From contig JAYXKI010000002.1 of assembly GCA_037892935.1 (NCBI GenBank), forward strand, positions 2,108,001 through 2,172,000: DNA of 64,000 bases, given 5' to 3'. Position numbers and translations under genes: made by a program. Positions 38,366 to 50,190 of the stretch are shown here, piece after piece. Each line of letters opens with the position of its first letter. Position 1 is the stretch's first letter. The DNA comes from Phlebopus portentosus. Lineage: Eukaryota; Basidiomycota; Agaricomycetes; Boletales; Boletinellaceae. The notes under the pieces were generated by a model. The model was not told the DNA's origin. It ran no database searches and saw nothing but the letters and a program-made list of their open reading frames with translations.

Positions 38366-39483
38366 CTCAGACGGAGGAACGGGCGTGAAACGGGGCCTGG
38401 TTTGAAAGTCGGCTATTCGACAGAAGTGTTCCTCCCGAGAAAAAAAGTGTCAGCCAATACAACAGCAAATTTTATTAACAAGGGGGGTCAGATTAGCCTT
38501 TTATGGGGATGCAATGGCGTAATCGGAGTCTTTACGAGAATTTTAGGGTTAAGGAATGACGCTTCGCTAAGACTTGGCGGTGTGAAACGAATGACTGGGC
38601 AAGAATGCAGGAGAGAAACGCCCGCAGGCAGGCAGCAGACGAGACGAGTAGCAAGCACAAGCACAAGAAGCGCCGAGCCTACTCGCATTCCTGCTCTACC
38701 CACGTTCTGATAAGGTTACGTTACACTTTCGTCTATTATTATTATTCTACTCCTGACATAATATTATATACAAAAAAATTATAAAATTTTCGCAACTTTA
38801 AATTCCTGACGAAGGAATGCAGTCAGCACCCGATTCGAAGCACATTCAAAGAGACAGAATAAAATGCACGCCTCAGACTCGCCTTTACCTCAGCATCCGC
38901 ACCCATCCGTACGCGCTCCAGCTCATGAGAACTGGCACACGACGCCTCTCCATGTGAGAACCCCAAAAGGAGCGCGGGTGCGTACTTTTACCAGGGTTTT
39001 CGTCATCGGCATGCACTTCAAGCACGGACATGATACAAGAAAGAAAGAAAGACTTACCACTAGTCTTCCTGCGCCACCTAGAACGGGTTGCTAAGGTAAT
39101 GTCGGCACTCGACAGGTGATCCTGCTTCATCGCTCCTCGACCAGTGGGAGAAGCACTCAGCTAGAACTGTTTTAATGAGTCCAATAAAGTCACTCTTCGA
39201 CGCTTGTCTGGACCATCTCCGCCATATGAGAATGCAACATAGCAACGGGGCGAGATAGTAATTTGGACGCCGTAGATCAAAAGGAAAAGGAAAGACCACG
39301 ACATCTGGTTGTGTTCAGAAATTCAAGCTCCGCTTCAAGTCGCGTCTCCACGTGATGGTGCTTCTGCAGACAGAGACAGAAACGCTGAGGACACTGAGCG
39401 CGTCGCCCTACCGCGACCGACTCCTCTTGACCGCTGACTACCATCATCCTGCAAATTGCACGTCCTCCCTTCGTCAGATCTTT
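38366..39483. other. Intergenic, transporter promoter; small unassigned open frame at 38864
   Basis: About 1.1 kb between divergent genes. The part at 38740-38800 is very A+T-rich (poly ATT and a TATAATATTATATA stretch). At 38864 an ATG opens a short His/Pro-rich frame (MHASDSPLPQHPHPSVRAPA). A gtgcgt donor follows near 38978, so a small spliced peptide gene or a 5' leader exon of the next gene is possible. I recognise nothing in it. Confidence 0.35.
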
Positions 39484-42400
39484 ATGGCGCCGGTGACGCC
39501 TCGAAACGGGGCATTCTCTCCTACCCTTTCGTCTGCCACAAGCTACACTGGAACTGGACCATCGAAACTAAATATTGTCTCGCGACTAGCGATAGAAGGC
39601 AAAGTAAAGCAGAGCGTGGATGGCGCGTCAATCAAGCTATACTTGAAGGTAAGCTCTGTCCTATATACATTAATACAGAAATAGACTCCTTTCGTTCCAG
39701 ATCGGTGTGCCAATCGATTCTGTAACTCCAGGCCAGATTATCCCCATTTTCGCTGGTACGTCCGAGTGTTGCTACTTATGGTCTCTGAACTGAGGTATTC
39801 TTTCAGAGGAGAACATCAAGATTCGCGATTACTCTGTTCATCCACTGGATTCCGATTCCGTGCCGTATAACTTCTCTTCTTCCAGTCATCCCCTTCTCCA
39901 CAATGCCGCCCGCGCCCTTAATCTTCCCGCGCGCTCAACGAAATCATATTTGTCCCTCTTTGATACCACTCCGCAGAGTACACCAGGACGAGGGTCTGTG
40001 AATGGCTCAGCCGTTCCCGCTTTAGAAGAGCGGTATACTGGCTACTTCCTCATCAGCGGATACAATGTTTGTTATGTTGTTCCCAAAGAATTTCCTTCGA
40101 AGTATAAGATGAAGAGCGGTACAGACAGCGAAAGCGATGTGCGCTCTGCACGTGGGATGCACAGAACACCATCGCATCGTTCTGGAAGCACTGGAAGACG
40201 ATATTCAGTCGGTGACCGAAACACAATTCAGTTTATGGCTGGTTTGTATTTATGGGTCCCGTTCTCGTCAAAGGTGAGGGCTTCGACTTTCATGGATGAT
40301 TTTAATTACTGAGTATGGAGTGTAGCCACCAAAGGCACCTTTCATGGTATGAATCCATATCTCTCTCCGGCTCTCAACCACTTATTAGTATTAAAGATCT
40401 CAATTCCGATTCCTAAATGTCTATCAAACCATATCAAAGTACGATTGCCCTCGCCCTCCTCGATTTCAACGTCCTTCGCCTCCTTAGAATCAGACGAAGA
40501 TCTTAATGGCTGGGATCTCGCGACGGAACCGCATGTCACTCGGACAACACCTATTCCAAAGCTCGGTGGTCGAACAAGTGCATACACAGAATTTGCAGAC
40601 GACGAGTCATCCGAAGCTTCCTTTACCGGCAGTGCACTGGAGAACTGCTTGATCCACGGTACTTTCACGAGCACAGATCGTATTCGTATTCGTTGGGCTG
40701 CACCACTGCGCGTGCAGGATTACCCTGACGGTAGACGACGTGTCGGTGTAGATGAGGTCGCAGCCAATATGACATGCACCATCCTGGAGACTCGGGCAGA
40801 TGGAGTGAAGATGAGACTTGATTATCAGGGCACGTGTACTGGCGTGTGGTTCCCCGGTGTCGCGACGATGCTCGGCATGGACGTCGGGTTGGATACGCAA
40901 GGCGCTCGCGTGTATTGGCCGCCGGATTCAGACGGGCAATGGACTATCGACGGAGATCCTGCCTTGACCGGGTTTACTGTCGGCTTGCCACAGACAACGC
41001 TTTCTCCTCAAGCTACCCTAGATTTGCCATCAGCAGATGCATCTGGTTTGCTCGGGGAAACAATCCAAAATGGGCCGGCACGCAATAACTCTGACAACTC
41101 TGCATCCCTCCTTCGAGCTCCGCTCCCAAATCGTCGCATCTCTACCGAATATTCTTTTGAAGACTCGCTGAATGGGACGTCTATCACAAGTTCAATAGTT
41201 CGTTCAGATCCCGAGAGTGCTTCTGAAAGCTTCGCTCGGCCTCCTGCAACGCCGATCACGGTACATATCAATATGACTGAGCTTGCGCCTACAAAGAACA
41301 AGCTTACTCTAAATATTTCTGGAACGGTACTTATAGCTCCTGGTCCTGGGATGCCGAACTTGAATGATAGCGGACAAACAACATTACCTTTGCCTACCTT
41401 CCGGGTCTTCTCCGCCGCGAAGGACGATACCATCACGACGATCCGCAATCAATGTGACACTGCAAGTATAGAGTTGATCAATAGTGGCTCTCCCTCAACA
41501 AGCGGCCAAAGTCACAGTCCACGTTCCCGCCACAGCCTGGGCGTGTCGGGCAGCAGAGCAAAGAGGACATTCGTTCCGAGCGGGTCGCAGGCGAAGTGTA
41601 TCAGTCCGGAAAGTAGCGAGATTCTCGTAAAGCCGCTTGCTCCTCGAACGCCTGCGAGGGCGCAGGAGTTGTCGCCCCAGATGCTGGGACGAAGTGTACC
41701 GCGAGCAGCAGCCTCATTGCCAGGTTCACCTGAGCCTATAAGTGCAGTCTTGCGCTCACAGCCTGCTCGTTCGACAATGTTCCGTGATGGACCGCTTGTC
41801 ATCCCCTGGGTAACTGCGGACGTTGTTCCAATAATAACCGTGACCTCGACGCCTTACGAGTCCCGCAGCGTATCGTCAAATTCAATCCAGATGTGGTCGT
41901 ATGCTGTCACACTAGCGCTTCCGACTCCCGTGGATGCAGGATCTGACTGGCTTGAATTTGGGCTTGCGGTGCCTCCGAACGCAAGTTCGTCGGAGCCAAC
42001 TCCCGTCGTCGAAGTTACTTGCGCAAGTGTCAACGGTGTACCCGTACGGTTCGAGGCGGTTGCGAATTCTCGTATTGACCTGTCTACGTCCACCTCTTCT
42101 TTGACCGGTGGCTCGACGGAAACCATCAGCTCAATCGATGCTGGTGCAGAGAAACGGAAGTGGTTAAACTGGGTGCGCGTTCACGTTGCTCTGGCAGGAG
42201 CATTGGAAGTGGTTTATATCGTGAAGGGCCAGGCCGGCGGAACGCCAGCTGATAAGAAGGGGAAACGCAAGGCGGGATCCAGTGGAGGCTTGAACAAGGA
42301 CGAGGTCCGCGTTTTTGTGCCCGTGTTCTCGCTGCCTGTGAGTAGGTTTGAGATAAACCTACGACGATCGTCAGGTAAGCATCCATTAACCGTACAGTTT

Positions 42401-43170
42401 CTGACGCTTGATACTGACTTCATCCCAGACATTGTCTTGCCGAAAACGACCAGTGACGATCCCGAGAATAGTAGTGTCCTGTGCCGCAAGATATTTATTT
42501 ACGATGTACCAGCTTTGACGCATTCCCGCGCTGACTTGACGATGGCACATCCTGTACTCGCTGACAAGGCGAAACCATCTCGCCGCCGGAGGCACACACT
42601 ACACGCACCTTACTTGCTTTAGCAACGGCTTTGCCTTGCATTCTGTCCGTCGTCATGCTCACACAGACCATCAATACCCGCCGAGAAGTGCAGGATCTGC
42701 GTACTCTCATTTATCCGGACTGGGGCGACGCTGCGTTGCCTGACGAGGGACGAGTTGGAGGATTCGCAGATTGGAGGACTCAGACGGTCACCGTAACCAG
42801 CACTGTCACAGAAACTCCCACCAGCAGACCGACTTCGTCTGAACGAAGATGGTTTGGGGATACGTATACTGTATCCTACTCTGCGCCTACCCCAAAAGCC
42901 AAGCCACCACGTCCAGTGAAGCACGACAGCGCGTCGAGAGACGGGGAGGATTCTGAGATGTCCAACGGAAAGAGCGGTAATGACGATGATGACAGCTTCG
43001 GTGACGAGGGCTCGTCCTTCCCTCCCATCTTGTCTTCCCCCCTTTCGTGGACGTCGGGCTTCGACTTCGACGAGGCTAAAGCGCAGGTATTGAGTGGCTG
43101 GGGCCGTGTCTGGCGAGTCGTCGAGATCATCCTTCACTGGCCGTTACCCGTTGACGATGACGATGCATAA
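39484..43170 (+). CDS. Large uncharacterised protein with a C-terminal membrane segment
   Basis: I do not recognise this gene. The ATG at 39484 opens MAPVTPRNGAFSPTLSSATS. Short exons follow (to about 39650, then 39702-39752, 39808 to about 40273, a 21-bp exon near 40326-40346), then a long one from about 40397. The protein is Ser/Thr-rich with stretches that look like beta-structured domains: LKIGVPIDSVTPGQIIPIFA, AALEERYTGYFLISGYNVCY-like sequence, and TILETRADGVKMRLDYQGTC. Further on are LNWVRVHVALAGALEVVYIV and VFVPVFSLPVSRFEINLRRS. A hydrophobic helix at 42612-42665 (LLALATALPCILSVVMLTQT) is followed by an acidic tail ending WPLPVDDDDA. The join between the long exon and the helix (42375-42610) is not settled (see findings). 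It is about 1150 residues; an anchored protein with most mass on the N-terminal side is inferred. Confidence 0.65.
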
Positions 43171-43574
43171 CCTCTTCTATGGTCCTCGTCTCGTCATTTT
43201 TTTTTTGTTGTCTGTCGATCACTGATGTCACTTTCTTATATACTTGCATTCATCGCTTGCTTTTCTCTTTGTTGTTTGTAGTTTTGTTTTCCCCTTGTTG
43301 TTGTAACAAGTTTGATACCTTGTCTAAGATGTTGCATACGAGCATGTGTGATTACTGTACATAGTTACATACGTTATCTGTCATGTAGCAGATGCTTTTG
43401 TAATAAATTCCGTGTGTGATGTATGCTGATTTACTTCGAGCATAAGTGAACGGCATGTAAACATCAAGATATTAATCGGAAACCAGGCGGGGTCAATTTG
43501 TCAGTTCACATTGTTAAAAGCGCAGCATATCTGAAAGTCTACAAGTTTATGCAAGAACCAACAGTTCGTTTACT
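43171..43574. other. Intergenic, convergent 3' flanks
   Basis: About 400 bp between convergent stops, T-rich at 43195-43320 (T9 run near 43198). Likely the two 3' UTRs; AATAAA-like signals occur near 43400. No gene seen. Confidence 0.5.
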
Positions 43575-44691
43575 TTACAAACCAAATATTTGCTTAATTG
43601 AGTACCGCACATCACCATCGAGCAAGCTAACGTCCTTCTTAACACTGCAAAAGTTGATCGGGCTTCGGCCACGTGCTGACTTCTTTCCTTTCTTATTAGG
43701 ATTACCAAAAGGAAACGATGAGTAAACAACAGGCTGTGGTCGTGGCTCCTCCAGATCATCGATAATCCACCTGTAGCGCGACTCGCGTACTTCGGTCAAT
43801 TTCATCGTAGTCTCCATGCCCAGCTTCTCCGCATCTTCCAGCGTCAGTGGTTCTGCTCGTGTCACGAGGCTGAAATAAGCAGGAGGCAACCAAGCTTCAA
43901 TGTTGTATGTCTTGGCCAGCATGATTTTAAGAATCGGATCGACCTCGAGAACGCTGAGCTTGCTGATTGCGAGAGCGAACAATCTATCGCAGCTCCACAT
44001 GTGTGAGAGCTGTAGCATGGAGATCCATTCATCTTGTTGAAGTTCACTCTGCAAACCATAAGCACTGTAGAGTACATATATTTGATTTGTTAGGGAAACC
44101 ATGTGACTGAAAAATCCAATGCAAATAGACCTACGAATCAAACAGCACTCTCAGAAAGGCACGGAAACTCTCGACAGTGATGCCACTCAGGGCTAACGGT
44201 TTCTCGTCCGTGTTGCCATCGGATGATCCATCGGAAGGTAGTTCGAACATTTCTTTGAATACTGAAGATTCTATTTCGAAGGGACGACGAGGAACTCTGA
44301 ACAGAAAGTTTTCGATCTTATGATCAAATCAGCTGTGCTCTAGATGTATGTATTATAAAGAAAACGCACCTACCTCGAAAGTTATCAATGTATAATAGAA
44401 CTGCTCATCCCTCTGTTTGCCAGAGGTTGTAGGTGATGAGTCATTGTCAGTCACGATAATCTCAGTGCTGGATGCCTTGCTCAAGTCGTTGATTTCTGTA
44501 GGAATACCGGACTCGATTTCTGCTTTAGCACATTCAAATGGCTTAGTCGATAGGGACCTGGATGTATGGCATGATAGTGTCCAACTGCCTTCAGGTATAG
44601 CATCTCCACGAACACCTGGCACGGGGCACGGAGCTTCCACAGGGATCCCAAATAACCAAGATGATTTGAATCGCGCAGAATCTTCAGTCAT
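43575..44691 (-). CDS. BTB/POZ-domain protein, Agaricomycete type
   Basis: Three exons: 44691 to about 44380, about 44323-44136 and about 44070-43575. The start MTEDSARFKSSWLFGIPVEA precedes a variable N-terminal region. The second exon gives the BTB core IENFLFRVPRRPFEIESSVF, KEMFELPSDGSSDGN and then GITVESFRAFLRVLF. The third exon has ELQQDEWISMLQLSHMWSCD and CDRLFALAISKLSVLEVDPI, the helical part after the BTB, with RWIIDDLEEPRPQP near the end. Such proteins are strongly expanded in mushroom genomes. Some act as Cullin-3 adaptors, but no partner can be inferred here. The last exon ends in a basic NKKGKKSARGRS stretch that could be a nuclear signal. Confidence 0.8.
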
Positions 44692-45065
44692 GGTGGATAC
44701 AGGGTAACTTGGGGGATACTACACGGATGGATGAGGAGCCAGAAAGATAGGAAGTCATGAGGCTGGAAACGTGGCCAGGATATGGGCGTCTATCCATGCT
44801 GATTGAAGATAGAAGTCTTGAAGGATTTGATTTGGTTGGGATTAGTACCATAAATGGTAAACATACAGATATAATGTGGGTGATCAAGAATGCATCGGAT
44901 AAAGAGGAACTAGCTATTCATGCTCGTTCTTGATGCAGAGCAAAGAGCGACTGAAGTATAAAAAAACATCGGGATGAAGTTGCTTATGTCATCTATTGCC
45001 ACGTACACGCTTGTTACGATCTCTTCACTCACTCACGATCCCAGTTGCTGACTGCTTTGATTCAT
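44692..45065. promoter_or_regulatory. Bidirectional promoter region, BTB gene / glutaredoxin-like gene
   Basis: 374 bp between divergent start codons. No conserved reading frame. Promoter function is inferred from position. Confidence 0.45.
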
Positions 45066-45380
45066 ATGTCAGCCAGACTATTAAAACTCACGCTCTTCAC
45101 GGGTCGAGCCTGTTCTCTTTGTGACACCGCGAAAATTGCTCTCTCTCAAGTTCGAAAGACACGTCCGTTCGAGCTGCAGATCGTGAACATACAAGACCCG
45201 GGCCAGGAACGCTGGAGGAAGAAATATGTTTATTGGATCCCGGCACTTCACATCGAAGGGAAGGAAGTGGCGAAGGGAAGATGGGGAGAGAACGAGATTC
45301 TGAAGGCTTTGGACCAATGGGAGAAGGAGAGGTTGGGCGAGAAAGAAAGCGAGAACGTGTCGGCTGCACAGAGCAAGTAG
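45066..45380 (+). CDS. Glutaredoxin-like thiol protein (DUF836 family)
   Basis: Single-exon gene for about 104 residues. The ATG at 45066 gives MSARLLKLTLFTGRACSLCD, with a redox CxxC-type motif C-S-L-C on the first helix of a thioredoxin fold. Then come LQIVNIQDPGQERWRKKYVY, the cis-proline strand IPALHIEGKEVAKGRWGENE, and a Lys/Glu-rich tail. The yeast relative is the small mitochondrial glutaredoxin-like protein Ydr286c. Substrate and location are not known from the sequence. Unusually, the next gene on the same strand starts only 27 bp after this stop (45407), and its frame stays open back through this gene. Confidence 0.85.
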   Translation: MSARLLKLTLFTGRACSLCDTAKIALSQVRKTRPFELQIVNIQDPGQERWRKKYVYWIPALHIEGKEVAKGRWGENEILKALDQWEKERLGEKESENVSAAQSK

Positions 45381-45406
45381 GCTTGGGAGGTGGTCCGAAA
45401 GGATGG

Positions 45407-46671
45407 ATGTTCTGGCCTGATGCAAGTGGAATGAGCGCTGCAGAGGTCTTTTGGAGAGAAGAGGTTGGCTTGCGCGAGTATACATTTGAACGCGTCGGTG
45501 ACGCAGAAACAGGCCTCGGTGATGAGTCTGGAGACATTTCAGATGAACCCCGGTTCGGAATTTCGTACGTTTCTCACTTTGAAAATAAATAAAAAACACG
45601 CGATGCTCATCAAAACTCCCTTCCAGACGATGTTTTAATTGCGGATCGCCAGAACATGTCGTATCCCTATGTCCAGAGCCACTTAACCGCGCGCTCATCG
45701 ACCTCTCTCGCGCTTTATTCCAGTTTCATCGAGAATCGAAAGTTGGGGATACAGAGCGCTTTCACGTTGTTGAAGATTGGAAGCTACAACGCCTTTGTTG
45801 GCTTCAAGATTTTGAACCAGGTGAAATCCGAGGCGAAGCCTTAAGAGAGGCACTGGGCCTCAAAGACAATGACAAAGGCGAGAACGTTCCTTGGCTGTAT
45901 AATATGCTGGAATGGGGATATCCACCTGGATGGGCTGCTGAAGAGGATCCAAGAGAAGCTGTATTCAAACGTATAGTCTCAGGAGCGGAGGATGAAGGTG
46001 ACGAAAGCGTGATGGATGACTTTCTGATATTCGGTGAGGCCGATGAAAGGGAGATGTTGAGCCTTCGTCCTGATTCAAGCAGTCAGACACCGTCGGCTAG
46101 ACAAAGTACTGCGTCGGAATCTCCGACGAAGAGCGTATTGGGTGGCGAACCGCAGTGTTCGCCTGAAGAGAGGCCATTAAGGGACACGAATTCCCGTCCG
46201 AGAGTTCGCCGATGGGCAAAATATCAAACTGCGCTCTTCTCTTCCGAGCTCCTCCCAATTTACACTGGGAATCCCCTCCCACCTATCGATGACAATTCCG
46301 CATACCCGACGACTAACATACCCCAAAAAAGTACGACAAAGAACGTTACCACCACCACATCCACCTCGAAAAAGCACGACCTACACGTCGAGCATCCCTG
46401 GCGTCACCCAGACGCGTTCAGCGCTTTCGGGCCTGTCGAATGGAAAAAGAGATACGAACAGCTACTCGCACATCGGGCGCAAGTCTTTCGCGAAATCGCC
46501 ACCTACTTCAATTCGGATATCGAAAAACATGCGATTGTGAAGCACTCCCACTCCGAAGTATCTCGCTTCGATAAAAGTAGTGGGAGTCCTACTTCTGCTT
46601 TGATGGCTCCTGAAGGTGCTATATATGATGGCGATGAGATTTCCAATGATGATATGGACCTGTCCGACTAG
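45407..46671 (+). CDS. Zinc-knuckle and PSP-domain protein (ZCCHC8-like)
   Basis: Two exons: 45407-45564 and 45627-46671. After the start (MFWPDASGMSAAEVFWREEV), exon 2 opens with a CCHC zinc knuckle, CFNCGSPEHVVSLC, with the spacing C-x2-C-x4-H-x4-C. It is followed by ALIDLSRALFQFHRES and a PSP motif, VPWLYNMLEWGYPPGWAAEE. This pairing of knuckle and PSP is typical of ZCCHC8 and its fungal relatives, which serve nuclear RNA surveillance or splicing. A Ser-rich linker and a C-terminal region VEWKKRYEQLLAHRAQVFRE follow, ending in DDMDLSD. The start is not certain: upstream in-frame ATGs exist within the glutaredoxin gene (from 45233), but they would overlap its coding sequence in another frame. 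Confidence 0.8.
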
Positions 46672-47825
46672 CGTACTTCGATCGGTGAAGCCCTCTTCCC
46701 GTACACCTCATCGATCATACTACGTTGCGAACGAACGGGGTTTGGGTGAACGTATTCGTTTTTATTTTCTCTTAGTGCATGCATCATATATACAGTACTT
46801 CACAGATACCGTGCTTTGCTTTGTTTGTCACCAACTCTATCTTAGAGATGTGTAATATCTTCCTTCTCGTCTATCCCAGTCAAATCATGTTTCATACACC
46901 AACCCACGCATTCTATGCATCCACCCTGACAATCCCAACGTCAGGTTCAGTTCCATCATCCAGAATGAATTACAGGAAAAGCGTAAGCAGTGAGACTCTT
47001 ATTGTGAAGCATAAAAAAAACGGAAGGATACACGAGTGAACCTACTATTACTATTTCCAGAAGAAAATTAGAGTAAAACTGGAGCAAGAATACGCATATA
47101 TACGATACGAACTGCGAACTATGTACTTTCGAAGAATTGACCAAGTATAACTCAAGTGATGTTATGAAAAACGGAAGACTGGTTCTGGTCCTTATGTGGC
47201 TAGCGCATGAGGCGGGAAAAGAGGTCCTTCTGTTTACTCGGCAGTAGACGCGAGAGAGTCGAATGGAGGGGACGAGGACAGAAAGCGAGCTTTCGACGAA
47301 GTGGAGGGCGAAAAAGTTATTAAATCTAAGGAGCGACAGCAGTCTGCAGGTATGCAGTGAGAACGTCCAAAGGAATGAGGTGGGAAGAAGCAATTTTTGA
47401 CGTAACGTAAAGAAAAAAAAAAAGAAAAAGAAAAGGCTGTCCGATCGGATGGGGAGAGGGCGAATGCGTTGCGTTTGATATAATACATTGCGAAAAGAAT
47501 TCAGGATGAGAGCGCATGGTCGAATAGGCTCGAGTATAGGAAGAAGACGGGAGGAGACGAATGACGGGCGTCCTAGTTCGTCAAGTCCATTTGGTTCGAA
47601 GGCAAATCAATCAATCAGTCTATGTGATTCGAAGTCACAGAGTCCGACATGAAGGAGGAAGGATCAGGATCATTAGAGCAAATCGTCGTCATCGTCGCTA
47701 GTCAACCAAGACCGCAGTAAATAGAACTATCTAAACAGAAAAGAGCAGAACACAAAGTGAAAGTCGTAAGTTATTCTGAAACGTCGGAAGCAAATGAAAA
47801 GATGTACTACGCAAAGATAAGGCCG
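46672..47825. other. Long convergent intergenic interval
   Basis: About 1150 bp between convergent stops. It contains purine-rich runs (AAAAAAAAAAAGAAAAAGAAAA at about 47410-47435) but no supported gene. Probably two long 3' UTRs. The reverse-strand open frames (46956-47393) have no recognisable motif and no good start context. Confidence 0.5.
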
Positions 47826-49561
47826 TTAATCTTGATAAGCAGGCGGCTGGTCATTCGGTTCTCTCGCGACACGTCCCGCATCCGTGTGCACGACCACATC
47901 AGGATTCGTTCGCTGCGGAGAAGCCATGTTCAAGGCCTTCGCAGGAGGTGGAGTCGGCGCCCGCGATGGCTGCGAATACACGGAGGCCGACGAGACGGTG
48001 TCACTACGCGCTAGCTGCTGACGCTGCTTCTCAGCCAAATAGGCGTACGCAGCTGGAGGAGGTCCAGTAGCTGTAGACGAAGAAGCCACTGGAGCAGCAC
48101 CGGAGAATGATGGTGACGAAGGAGCTGAAACGACATTGCTCATCCCTGTACTTGCTCTTTTGTGTGACGCTCCTACAGTAGGAGTAGCGGGAGAAGCGGG
48201 CCTAGGTGATCCGGGAGGAGAAATCGGGTCGAGCTGATTTGCGATGAACAGTGGTCCTCGAGAGCCCATGACGCTCGTTGGGCTCTCGGAACCGGACTCA
48301 GGGAACATTGAGCCAGTAGGGATCTGCACTCCTAAAGGTCCCGGGCTCCCACTCCTTCCGCCAGCTGCGGACGATGGAGAAGGTGACACGCCGTTCGTGC
48401 CGCTAACGTGGTTGCTATCCCCAGAGCTAGCCGGTCGTGAAGCCGCTGCATTGTTCATCAGTGGTGTCGTACTCGGCGTGCGACCATGGCTCGATAGTGA
48501 TGCTTTACTTGCGTTTCCTGCAGGAATGAGCCCAGCATCCAGCGATGGTGGGTTGGCGGTCTTTGAACCGACAAGTCCATAAATGTATGGCTTGGGTTCT
48601 GTGTTTGCCTCAGCAGGACGGACAGGTTCATCTTCCAAATCGAGCATTCTAGCTCGCCCAGGCGTGAGAGGCTTGTTTCCAGAGTATTCCTCGTAATCCT
48701 TTTCGAAGATATCGTCCCAATTCGTCCGACGTCGACTAAAAAAAGTAAACGAAGTAAATATCAAAGTAAATTTGAGTTTACAGGGGCATGGAAAAGAAAC
48801 AAATGCATACCGGAAGAACCATATAGCACCTACGATAAGAAGAAGGCCAGCAAATCCACCAAGGGTACCTCCAATGATCGGTCCCAGCGTACTCGATGAG
48901 CCACCGTCATTGTCATTCGCTTGAGTTGTCGCAACTGGCACTGACGAACTGAGCACGGAGCTCGTGGGAGGCAAAGGCTTGTCAAAGTGACAACGATTTG
49001 CGTTGTTTGACCGTCGCTTAAAGTGGTGTCTTGAGAGGAAGTTAATGTAGTAGTTGGGGTAACGACGACAGTCGTGGACGTTTGGGAGAATTCCGTAGAA
49101 ACGGTGGGAGAAGTGGTGGGAGAAGTGGTAAGAGAAGTGGTGGAAGAAGTGGTGGACGGAGTCGTATCAGGACTTGTATCGTCGGTGCATTGTGCAAACA
49201 GAGTGTTCGTAGGCACCGTCGACGTGAAACTGTTTGTGATCTCGAACGGTACTTGAGTCGTACTTACACCGCCTGTGTCCAAACAAGAACACGTTAAAGA
49301 AAAGCCTAAACCGCAATATCAAGCACAGTACGCACCATCGATGACTGTAGTCGACGTGATCACCGTTGAGGATACACAAGTGCCTATGCCAACACTAGAA
49401 CTCCCAGAGAGGGTAATATCCGCCGAAGAGAGACAGGAGGTGATGAAGTCCGTACTCGTCGTGTCGGGTAGGGTCGTGATCGACTCTGAAAAAGACGTCG
49501 AGACCGAGGTGGATGTAATAGTCTCAAACTGCGTCGCAGTGGGCGTCGAGACGCAGGACAT
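47826..49561 (-). CDS. Ser/Thr-rich single-pass plasma-membrane protein (Mid2/Wsc-like architecture)
   Basis: Probable cell-surface protein; family not recognised. The ectodomain is almost all Ser/Thr (ETITSTSVSTSFSESITT; later TTPSTTSSTTSLTTSPTTSP), expected to be heavily O-mannosylated. A membrane helix GPIIGGTLGGFAGLLLIVGA then IWFF is followed by an RRRR stop-transfer. A long cytosolic tail has RTNWDDIFEKDYEEYSGNKP and many Ser/Pro motifs, ending NDQPPAYQD. Introns lie at about 49335-49272 and about 48812-48735. The only in-frame ATG is at 49561. The open frame continues upstream of it into a hydrophobic stretch (SIVVFAFACLGVFALFCFLQ) that would suit a signal peptide but has no ATG. The frame changes near 48975 (see findings). 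Comparable proteins act as cell-wall stress sensors; that role is inference. Confidence 0.65.
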
Positions 49562-50190
49562 TGCGACTAGACCGCGTCGAGGTACGACTTGAAGGAAACA
49601 AAAAAGCGCAAAGACACCAAGGCAAGCAAAAGCGAAGACGACGATGCTTTGAATTATTGAGCAAGGCCCGGCGTTAAGCGCCGCAGTCGTGTGGAACGAC
49701 GGAGATGGATGAAGAGACGAGCCCAGTAAGTAAGAGAATGAGAGAGAAGGTAAACAATGAGATGCACTCGGCTCAAACAAACAACGGGAGAATCAAGCGA
49801 GGCAAATGTGGCAGTGCCTCCTTCCAAACGCGTAAATTTAGCCGCATATGGTCTTCGCGCCGATCATGATCATCATTACAAATCTACGCCTTCCATCTAC
49901 GTAGATCTCCATCTCAAAAATATTCTAGCAAATAAACACGTTCATGGATGGAAGTATTCTGAAGCGAGGGAATAATTCTTTCGATATTAGTTGCATTTCC
50001 TCACCCTCATTACTAACTCACTGCGGTCTGTTCCGCTGCACAATTTTTAATCAATTCCACTTGCGGGGCTTGCACGCCGGCTAGGGAACAATATCTGGAC
50101 GATTCAAGCCTCGCGGCGAGCGCTGTCAGTAAACGTGACATCACGGGTCACCTGGGTCCCGTCCATTCCATTACCCGTTGCCCTTCATTA
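49562..50190. other. Intergenic left of the MITE
   Basis: About 630 bp, 5' flank of the Ser/Thr-rich protein gene. It includes the hydrophobic-coding stretch upstream of 49561 that may be a missed first exon. No other gene seen. Confidence 0.4.

Noticed and set aside
38324..38710. Forward frame near the transporter first exon
   Set aside because: Mostly antisense of the transporter N-terminus, with no recognisable domain.
49074..49297. Forward frame rich in Gly/Val/Glu repeats (EVVEEVVDG)
   Set aside because: It is the antisense of the Ser/Thr-rich ectodomain repeats on the reverse strand.
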